In this document: in pieces, positions 57,752-64,000 of the stretch
Layout of the letters: the number at the start of each line of letters is the position of its first letter
How positions within the stretch are numbered: position 1 is the first letter of the stretch
NCBI RefSeq assembly: GCF_001651855.1
Contig: NZ_LNQC01000044.1
Coordinates: 124,001 to 188,000 of the forward strand
Length of the DNA stretch: 64,000 nt
Direction of reading: 5' to 3'
From: Sinorhizobium americanum
GTDB lineage: Bacteria; Pseudomonadota; Alphaproteobacteria; Rhizobiales; Rhizobiaceae
Position numbers and translations under genes: made by a program
The notes under the pieces: generated by a model
The model's database searches: none
Told to the model about the DNA's origin: nothing
The model's input: only the letters and a program-made list of their open reading frames with translations

Positions 57752-59076
57752 GTCTGTTCGGTTCCGCCAGTTTCGGCCTGCCGCGCCTGAAGCCGCTCTC
57801 CTCGAAGCGGTCGCACGTCGTTTCCGTGCTCGACATTGGCTCGACCAAGGTCGTCTGCATGATCGGCCGGCTGACGCCGCGCGCCGAGAGCCAGATCCTG
57901 CCCGGCCGCACCCACAATATCGAGATCATCGGCATCGGCCACCAGAAGTCGCGCGGCGTCAAGAATGGCGTCATTGCCGACCTCGATGCGGCGGAAAGCG
58001 TCGTACGGTTGGCTGTCGATGCGGCGGAGCGGATGGCTGGGCTGACGATCGACAGCCTCATCGTCAATGTCTCGGCCGGCCGCCTGCAGAGCGATGTCTA
58101 CACGGCGACGATCGACCTCGGCGGGCAGGAGGTCGACGCGAACGACCTGAAGAAGGTGCTTGCCGCCGCCGGCCAGCAGTCGCTCAGGACCGACCGGGCT
58201 ATCCTGCATTCGCTGCCGACCGGCTTTTCGCTCGACGGAGAGCGCGGCATCCGCGACCCGCTCGCGATGTTCGGCGACGTCCTCGGCGTCGACATGCATG
58301 TGTTGACCGTCGAACGGGCCGCGCTGAAGAACCTTGAACTTTGCGTCAATCGCGCGCACCTCTCGGTCGAAGGCATTGTCGCAACGCCCTATGCCAGCGG
58401 CCTTGCCGCACTCGTCGACGACGAGGTCGAGCTCGGCTGCGCGGCGATCGACATGGGCGGCGGCACAACGACCATCTCGGTCTTCGCCGAAGGCAAGCTG
58501 GTTCATGCGGATGCCGTCAGCCTCGGCGGCCATCATGTGACGACCGATCTGGCACGCGGGCTTTCGACGCGGATCGAGGATGCCGAGCGCCTGAAGGTAG
58601 TGCATGGCTCGGCGCTTCCGAACAGCGCCGACGAGCGCGACATCGTCTCGGTTCCGCCGATCGGCGAGGATGACCGTGATCAGCCGACCCATGTGCCGCG
58701 CGCGCTTGTCTCGCGCATCGTACGGGCCCGCATTGAGGAAACGCTGGAGCTCATCCGCGACCGCATCCAGCGCTCCGGCTTCAGCCCGATCGTCGGCAAG
58801 CGGATCGTGCTGACCGGCGGCGCCAGCCAATTGACCGGTCTGCCGGAAGCGGCGCGGCGGATCCTGGCCCGCAACGTCCGCATCGGCCGGCCGCTAGGCG
58901 TCTCCGGCCTGCCGGCCGCCGCCAAGGGTCCGGCATTCTCTACGGCCGTCGGGCTGATGATCTATCCGCAGGTCGCCGATCTCGAGACGCATGCCAGCCA
59001 GAGCGGCATGTTCTCCCTCGGCGGCGGCAACAGCCGTATCGCCCGCATGGGCCAGTGGTTGAAAGAGAGTTTCTGA
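57748..59076 (+). CDS. ftsA: Cell division protein FtsA
   Basis: 442 residues, actin fold: phosphate-1 loop 'SVLDIGSTKVVCMIG', SHS2 (1C) domain near 'GRLQSDVYTATIDLGG', phosphate-2 'AAIDMGGGTTTISVF', and adenosine motif 'IVLTGGASQLTG'. The C-terminal 'IARMGQWLKESF' is an amphipathic helix that attaches FtsA to the membrane. It anchors FtsZ filaments. Confidence 0.97.
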   Translation: MSLFGSASFGLPRLKPLSSKRSHVVSVLDIGSTKVVCMIGRLTPRAESQILPGRTHNIEIIGIGHQKSRGVKNGVIADLDAAESVVRLAVDAAERMAGLTIDSLIVNVSAGRLQSDVYTATIDLGGQEVDANDLKKVLAAAGQQSLRTDRAILHSLPTGFSLDGERGIRDPLAMFGDVLGVDMHVLTVERAALKNLELCVNRAHLSVEGIVATPYASGLAALVDDEVELGCAAIDMGGGTTTISVFAEGKLVHADAVSLGGHHVTTDLARGLSTRIEDAERLKVVHGSALPNSADERDIVSVPPIGEDDRDQPTHVPRALVSRIVRARIEETLELIRDRIQRSGFSPIVGKRIVLTGGASQLTGLPEAARRILARNVRIGRPLGVSGLPAAAKGPAFSTAVGLMIYPQVADLETHASQSGMFSLGGGNSRIARMGQWLKESF

Positions 59077-59176
59077 GTTTCATCGGCGCAGATCTCGCGC
59101 CGGGCACGACGGGTTTTGAGTTTCAAGGATTTGGCCGGCTCGGCAAGGCGGCCAGAAAAAGAGAAGGAACGGTACT

Positions 59177-60955
59177 ATGGCCATCAACTTGCAAAAGCCG
59201 GACATTACCGAGCTGAAGCCCCGCATCACGGTCTTCGGCGTCGGCGGCGGCGGCGGCAACGCCGTCAACAACATGATCACCGCGGGCCTGCAGGGCGTCG
59301 ATTTCGTCGTCGCCAATACGGATGCGCAGGCGCTCACCATGACCAAGGCCGAACGGATCATCCAGATGGGTGTCGCCGTCACCGAAGGTCTCGGCGCCGG
59401 CTCGCAGCCGGAAGTCGGCCGTGCTGCTGCGGAAGAGTGCATCGATGAGATCATCGATCACCTGCAGGGCACCCATATGTGCTTCGTCACCGCCGGCATG
59501 GGCGGCGGCACCGGCACGGGCGCCGCGCCGATCGTCGCCCAGGCGGCCCGCAACAAGGGTATCCTCACCGTCGGCGTCGTTACCAAGCCCTTCCAGTTCG
59601 AAGGCGGGCGCCGCATGCGCATCGCCGACCAAGGCATTGCCGACCTGCAGAAGTCGGTCGATACCCTGATCGTCATCCCGAACCAGAACCTTTTCCGGAT
59701 CGCCAACGACAAGACGACCTTCGCCGACGCCTTCGCCATGGCCGACCAGGTTCTCTATTCAGGCGTCGCCTGCATCACCGACCTCATGGTCAAGGAAGGC
59801 CTCATCAACCTCGACTTCGCTGACGTCCGCTCGGTGATGCGCGAAATGGGCCGCGCCATGATGGGCACGGGCGAGGCATCCGGCGAGGGCCGCGCCATGG
59901 CCGCTGCGGAAGCGGCGATCGCCAACCCGCTGCTCGACGAAACCTCGATGAAGGGCGCGCAAGGCCTGCTCATCTCGATCACCGGCGGCCGCGACCTCAC
60001 CCTCTTCGAGGTGGACGAGGCGGCAACGCGCATCCGCGAGGAAGTGGATCCGGACGCCAACATCATTCTCGGCGCCACCTTCGACGAAGATCTCGAAGGC
60101 CTGATCAGGGTTTCGGTGGTCGCAACCGGTATCGACCGTGGAGCCGCAGAGGTGCCCGGCCGCTCCGCCGACTTTCGTCCGGTAGCGCCGAAGCCGATCG
60201 TCCGTCCGTCGGCCGCCGTACCCGCTCCGCAGCAGCCCATCCTGCAGCAGCCGGTTCAGCAACAACCGGTCCAGCAAATCGCCCCGCAGCCGGTCCAACA
60301 GCCGGTTCAGCAGGTCGATCAGATCGCACTTGCGATCCGCGAGGCCGAAATGGAGCGTGAGCTCGACATTGCCACTCGCGCGCAGGTCGCTGCACCGGCT
60401 CCGCAGGTCCAGGAAGAGGCCTTTCGCCCGCAGAGCAAGCTCTTTGCCGGCGCCGCTCCGGTGGAAGCCGCGCCCGTAGCCCGCGCGCCGCAGCCGATGC
60501 CGCGGCCCGTCGAAGCGCCGATGCAGGCTCAGGTCCAGCCGCAGGTGCAACCGCACCCGGTCCGCCAGGAGCCGGCTCCGGTCGTCCGCCAGCATGCCGA
60601 GCCGGTTCGCATGCCGAAGGTCGAGGACTTTCCGCCCGTCGTGAAGGCCGAGATCGACCATCGCGCACAACCCGCTGCGGCGCTTCAGGAAGAGCGTGGT
60701 CCGATGGGCCTCCTCAACCGGATCACCAGCTCGCTTGGGCTGCGCGAGCGCGAGAGCCAGAATGTCTCGTCCGACATGACCTCGGCAGCGCCGAGCGCCG
60801 CTTCCCAGCAGCGCCGCCCGCTGTCGCCGGAGGCGAGTCTCTATGCTCCGCGTCGCGGCCAGCTCGACGATCAGGGCCGCGCCACGCCGCAGATGCGCTC
60901 GCACGAGGACGATCAACTCGAGATTCCGGCGTTCCTGCGCCGCCAATCGAACTGA
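59177..60955 (+). CDS. ftsZ: Cell division GTPase FtsZ (FtsZ1 type, long linker)
   Basis: 592 residues. GTPase domain (about 10-325) with tubulin signature '[12 protein letters not shown]' (about 105-116) and '[20 protein letters not shown]'. Then a linker of about 240 residues rich in Gln, Pro, Ala and Val, with QPV/QQPVQQ repeats at about 349-385, and a conserved C-terminal peptide ([12 protein letters not shown]) that binds partners such as FtsA. E. coli FtsZ is only 383 residues; the long linker is characteristic of Rhizobiaceae. It follows ftsA by 100 nt. Confidence 0.97.
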   Translation: MAINLQKPDITELKPRITVFGVGGGGGNAVNNMITAGLQGVDFVVANTDAQALTMTKAERIIQMGVAVTEGLGAGSQPEVGRAAAEECIDEIIDHLQGTHMCFVTAGMGGGTGTGAAPIVAQAARNKGILTVGVVTKPFQFEGGRRMRIADQGIADLQKSVDTLIVIPNQNLFRIANDKTTFADAFAMADQVLYSGVACITDLMVKEGLINLDFADVRSVMREMGRAMMGTGEASGEGRAMAAAEAAIANPLLDETSMKGAQGLLISITGGRDLTLFEVDEAATRIREEVDPDANIILGATFDEDLEGLIRVSVVATGIDRGAAEVPGRSADFRPVAPKPIVRPSAAVPAPQQPILQQPVQQQPVQQIAPQPVQQPVQQVDQIALAIREAEMERELDIATRAQVAAPAPQVQEEAFRPQSKLFAGAAPVEAAPVARAPQPMPRPVEAPMQAQVQPQVQPHPVRQEPAPVVRQHAEPVRMPKVEDFPPVVKAEIDHRAQPAAALQEERGPMGLLNRITSSLGLRERESQNVSSDMTSAAPSAASQQRRPLSPEASLYAPRRGQLDDQGRATPQMRSHEDDQLEIPAFLRRQSN

Positions 60956-60983
60956 TTCCCAACGCGTTCCTTCACCTTGCCGG

Positions 60984-61009
60984 TGCCCGGGCGAAAGCCC
61001 GGGCATTTT
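60984..61009 (+). terminator. Rho-independent terminator after ftsZ
   Basis: Stem TGCCCGGGC / GCCCGGGCA with a GAAA loop and a TTTT tail. It ends the dcw transcript. The remaining ~270 nt up to lpxC hold no gene; they are AT-richer near 61020-61100 and should contain the lpxC promoter. Confidence 0.92.
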
Positions 61010-61278
61010 CACTTTGTTGCGCGTTTTCAATGGGATGCTAATTCCATTGCGCGCATATGAATTGCGTAACAAAGCGAAACGAACAGTGATTTGGAATGGT
61101 GCCTCAGAACTCCTATTTTCACGATCGGATAGGGACGCACGCGATTCGATCGAACGCTGCCAGTTCGAACGTGGCTCGGCCGGCAGCCGTCTGGTCACGA
61201 CCGGTAGGTCTGCGCTGAAAATCGTCCGCGTGCTGCAAGAGTTTGGCTTCGGCCCAATTGATTGAAAGTGACGAGAGA

Positions 61279-62232
61279 ATGGGAATCGAACTGCTCGGGT
61301 TTCAGACGACGATCGCAAGCCCGATAACCCTGAAGGGAATTGGCGTTCACTCCGGTGCCGAGGTGGAGATCACCTTCCATCCGGCCGAGGCGGACGCCGG
61401 CATCGTCTTCCAGCGGGTACTCGCCGGCGGACGGGTGAGCGAGTTCAGAGCCGTTTCGTCGCAGGTCGGCAACACCGATCTTTGCACCGTGCTTGGACTT
61501 TCGCCTGCAACTTCGATCGCCACCATCGAGCATGTCATGGCGGCGATCTATGCGCTTGGCCTCGACAATCTGCTGATCGAAGTCAATGGCGCGGAAATGC
61601 CGATCATGGACGGCAGTTCCGAGCCTTTCATCGACGCTATCGAGCAGGCGGGGATCCGGGCACTTGCGGTGAAGCGTCGCTATATCCGCATCCTCAAGCC
61701 GGTTCGCATCGAATCGGGCGCTTCCTGGTCGGAGTTCACGCCCTATGACGGCATGCGCTTCGAAGTCGAGATCGATTTCGATTGCCCGCTGATCGGTCGT
61801 CAGTCCTGGAAGGGCGACATGACCCCCGCCGTCTTCAAGCGCGAACTGTCGCGGGCGCGTACCTTCGGCTTCATGCGCGACGTCGAGCGGCTGTGGGCTG
61901 CCGGCTTTGCACTTGGTTCGTCGCTCGAAAATTCGGTGGTGATTTCGGACGACGACACGGTCGTCAATGTCGAAGGACTTCGTTACGCGGATGAGTTCGT
62001 CCGCCACAAGACGCTCGACGCCGTGGGCGACCTTTCGCTCGCCGGCGCGCCGTTCCTCGGCTGCTATCGTTCCTATCGCGGTGGCCACAAGATGAACGCC
62101 AATGCGCTGAAAGCTCTCCTGAGCGATCCGACTGCCTATGAGGTCGTGGAAACTGCATCCCAGCGCCAGCGCACGCGCTCCCGCGAATTGGTCGCCGTCG
62201 CCGCTCCGGGTTTTGCGCCCTGGTCGGCATAA
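61279..62232 (+). CDS. lpxC: UDP-3-O-acyl-N-acetylglucosamine deacetylase
   Basis: 317 residues. 'LKGIGVHSGAEVEITFHPAE' at the start; zinc ligands in 'TIEHVMAAIYALGLDN' and 'FVRHKTLDAVGDLSLAG' (H-x3-D), and the late catalytic histidine in 'SYRGGHKMN'. First committed step of lipid A synthesis, a usual control point. The ATG (MGIELLGFQTT) was taken over an in-frame TTG 12 codons upstream. Confidence 0.96.
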   Translation: MGIELLGFQTTIASPITLKGIGVHSGAEVEITFHPAEADAGIVFQRVLAGGRVSEFRAVSSQVGNTDLCTVLGLSPATSIATIEHVMAAIYALGLDNLLIEVNGAEMPIMDGSSEPFIDAIEQAGIRALAVKRRYIRILKPVRIESGASWSEFTPYDGMRFEVEIDFDCPLIGRQSWKGDMTPAVFKRELSRARTFGFMRDVERLWAAGFALGSSLENSVVISDDDTVVNVEGLRYADEFVRHKTLDAVGDLSLAGAPFLGCYRSYRGGHKMNANALKALLSDPTAYEVVETASQRQRTRSRELVAVAAPGFAPWSA

Positions 62233-62257
62233 GAAAGACAGTTCATTACTCTCCAGT

Positions 62258-62281
62258 CGCCGGCCGAAAGGCCGGCGTTTT
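62258..62281 (+). terminator. Rho-independent terminator after lpxC
   Basis: 8-bp stem CGCCGGCC / GGCCGGCG with a GAAA loop and TTTT. Confidence 0.9.
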
Positions 62282-62442
62282 CATGGTGGCTGGAGTAAAA
62301 CGCGGCGAATTGCGGTGGAAAAACGAAGAACATCGCGCCGATACCGGACGAATGTCACAAATTTGCATGAATCGCCGATCATGACGTTGCGGTCTTGAGG
62401 CAACTTGCTCTAAAACGCGCAAGTCTGGCGGATGTCAACCGC

Positions 62443-62546
62443 TACTGCATGTCTCCTTAAATCGACCTCGATTAAGGACAAAGACATGCAGCAATCTAAA
62501 GTGCTACAGCGACCCTTGCGCGTCTGGTGCGACGCGCGGCGCTGTA
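62443..62546 (-). repeat. RIME-like intergenic element, copy 3 (inverted)
   Basis: Reverse complement of the elements near 8.4 and 13.6 kb, with the same two palindromes: TCCTTAAATCGA/TCGATTAAGGA and GCGCGTC/GACGCGC. It fills much of the 330-bp gap between lpxC and bamD and ends about 20 nt before the bamD start, so the bamD leader or promoter region carries it. Confidence 0.87.
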
Positions 62547-62565
62547 GGTGAAACGGGAATATCCG

Positions 62566-63432
62566 ATGGTCCTTGCAGTTTCTGTTGACATGAGAAAATC
62601 AGCGCGCGTCGTCGCCGTCGTCCTTGCGGCAGTCGCCGGCTCGAGCCTGATCACCGCCTGCCAGAACGATCCGGATATCGACATCACCAAGCTAACCGCG
62701 GAGACCGATCCGCCGGAAGTGCTCTACAACCAGGGCCTTGCCAACCTGAATGCCGGCAAGACGACGGAAGCGGGGCGCAAGTTCGAGGCGATCGACCGGC
62801 AGCATCCGTTCTCCGAATATGCCCGCAAGGCACTGGTGATGAATGCCTTCGTCGCCTACCGCAACGGTCAGTACCAGGACGCGATCAACTCCACCAGTCG
62901 CTACCTGAATCTCTATCCGCAGTCCGAAGACGCGGCCTATGCACAATACATCCAGGGTCTCGCCTATACGAAGCAGATCCCGTCGGTGACGCAGGACCAG
63001 AAGCCTGCGCAGAGGGCGATTGATGCGATGCAGGTGGTCGTCGATAAATATCCCGATTCGGAATACGTCGATGACGCGCAGGCGAAGATCCGCTTTGCCC
63101 GTGACCAACTCGCCGGCAAGGAGATGCAGGTCGGGCGCTATTACCTCGAGCGCAAGGAATATCTCGCCGCCATTTCCCGTTTCCGTGTCGTCGTCGAGCA
63201 GTATCCGAACACCAACCAGGTCGAGGAAGCGCTGGCGCGTCTCGTCGAGGCGTATTTCTCCATGGGCGTGACCGCGGAGGCACAGACGGCGGCTGCGGTT
63301 CTCGGGCATAACTACCCGGACAGCCAGTGGTACGCCGATTCCTACAAGCTGCTGCAGTCGGGCGGTCTCGAACCGCGCGAGAGCGGTACGTCCTGGATCG
63401 CGCGCGCGGGCAAGAAACTCATCGGCGCCTGA
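62566..63432 (+). CDS. bamD: Outer-membrane protein assembly lipoprotein BamD (ComL)
   Basis: 288 residues from the ATG behind GGGAATATCCG; a second ATG at 62590 gives a more usual signal peptide. The lipobox is LITAC, so the Cys is lipidated. The rest is five TPR-like repeats (e.g. '[25 protein letters not shown]', '[13 protein letters not shown]'). BamD is part of the beta-barrel assembly machine with BamA. recN follows. Confidence 0.93.
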   Translation: MVLAVSVDMRKSARVVAVVLAAVAGSSLITACQNDPDIDITKLTAETDPPEVLYNQGLANLNAGKTTEAGRKFEAIDRQHPFSEYARKALVMNAFVAYRNGQYQDAINSTSRYLNLYPQSEDAAYAQYIQGLAYTKQIPSVTQDQKPAQRAIDAMQVVVDKYPDSEYVDDAQAKIRFARDQLAGKEMQVGRYYLERKEYLAAISRFRVVVEQYPNTNQVEEALARLVEAYFSMGVTAEAQTAAAVLGHNYPDSQWYADSYKLLQSGGLEPRESGTSWIARAGKKLIGA

Positions 63433-63467
63433 TCGCTTCGGCGCTTTCACGGAAGATATGATCCCGG

Positions 63468-64000
63468 ATGCTCGCCCAGCTCTCGATCCGCGATATCGTC
63501 CTGATCGAACGGCTTGACCTCAGCTTCGACGCGGGGCTCTCGGTGCTGACCGGCGAAACCGGCGCGGGCAAATCCATCCTTCTCGATAGCCTGTCGCTGG
63601 CGCTCGGCGGCCGCGGCGACGGTTCGCTGGTGCGCCATGGCGAGGATAAGGGGCAGGTGACCGCGGTCTTCGACGTGCCGCCCGGTCATGCGGCGCGGCT
63701 TCTGCTGCACGAAAACGGCATCGACGACGACGGCGACCTGATCTTCCGCCGGGTGCAGTCCGCGGACGGCCGTACCAAAGCCTTCATCAACGACCAGCCG
63801 GTGAGCGTGCAATTGATGCGCCAGGCTGGACACGTGCTCGTCGAAATTCACGGCCAGCACGATGACCGGGCGCTTGTCGACATCGACGCCCACCGCGCGT
63901 TGCTCGACGCTTTCGGTGGCACCACCGAAACGGCACAAGACGTCGCGGCATTCTATCGCGCCTGGCGGGACGCCGAGCGGGGGCTGAAGAAGCACCGCGA
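63468..64000 (+). CDS. recN: DNA repair protein RecN (3' end outside window)
   Basis: First 177 codons translated by hand: MLAQLSIRDIVLIERLDL, then Walker A 'VLTGETGAGKSILLDSLSLALGG' (about 26-48) and 'VEIHGQHDDRALVD', a RecN signature. SMC-like ATPase of recombinational repair. The C-terminal part, including the Walker B motif, is not in the window. Confidence 0.93.
   Translation, partial: MLAQLSIRDIVLIERLDLSFDAGLSVLTGETGAGKSILLDSLSLALGGRGDGSLVRHGEDKGQVTAVFDVPPGHAARLLLHENGIDDDGDLIFRRVQSADGRTKAFINDQPVSVQLMRQAGHVLVEIHGQHDDRALVDIDAHRALLDAFGGTTETAQDVAAFYRAWRDAERGLKKHR

Noticed and set aside
59759..61318. 519-codon open frame on the minus strand opposite ftsZ
   Set aside because: Leu/Arg/Asp-rich product caused by the GC skew of the FtsZ linker; crosses the ftsZ terminator; no ribosome site.

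Overview
The window is a piece of the main chromosome of an alphaproteobacterium of the Rhizobiaceae, most likely Sinorhizobium/Ensifer. The grounds are high GC, the rnpB - mraZ...ftsZ - lpxC - bamD - recN order, a 592-residue FtsZ with a long Gln/Pro-rich linker, the betaine-lipid genes btaA/btaB, a pyrophosphate-dependent phosphofructokinase, and three copies of a ~105-bp two-palindrome intergenic element of the kind called RIME in Rhizobium meliloti. No rRNA, tRNA, CRISPR array, prophage or insertion sequence was seen.

1-12.7 kb: a truncated ribH (lumazine synthase) behind an FMN riboswitch; an ABC importer with an RpiR-family regulator; and, divergent from these across a perfect 16-10-16 palindrome, an N-formylglutamate-amidohydrolase-like enzyme, an APC permease, a glutamine-synthetase-like ligase, an aldehyde dehydrogenase and an iron-type alcohol dehydrogenase. 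Together the latter genes read as a gamma-glutamylation route for breaking down an amine or amino alcohol; the substrate is unknown.

12.8-26.4 kb: mixed housekeeping and accessory genes: a lone ParA-like ATPase, a PuuB-like FAD oxidoreductase, a periplasmic L,D-transpeptidase, a DUF4432 protein, a rhodanese-like DUF442 protein, a ThDP enzyme, a lipase-like hydrolase, an RNase T2 with an altered active-site motif, EttA, and an ArsR-methyltransferase fusion next to metF behind a perfect 22-bp palindrome.

26.4-40.7 kb: a 25-codon membrane mini-gene, a DMT exporter, several peptidoglycan-degrading enzymes (MltB-like, GH25 lipoprotein, SLT lipoprotein, AmpD-like amidase, small SLT), btaBA for phosphate-free betaine lipids with a possible Pho box, a serine hydrolase, a LysE-type exporter, PPi-PFK, a TerB-DnaJ protein and a sarcosine-oxidase-like enzyme.

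40.8-64 kb: RNase P RNA, then the division/cell-wall (dcw) cluster: mraZ, rsmH, ftsL, ftsI, murE, murF, mraY, murD, ftsW, murG, murC, murB, ddl, ftsQ, ftsA, ftsZ, followed by lpxC, bamD and a truncated recN. Nearly all genes are tightly spaced or overlap. Four CCCAT repeats at exact 10-bp spacing over the presumed promoter are a likely MraZ operator, and a CtrA-like site lies in the one large internal gap, before ddl-ftsQAZ. Peptidoglycan precursor synthesis, septal synthesis, outer-membrane lipid A and outer-membrane protein assembly are thus encoded in one block, with the peptidoglycan hydrolases just upstream.
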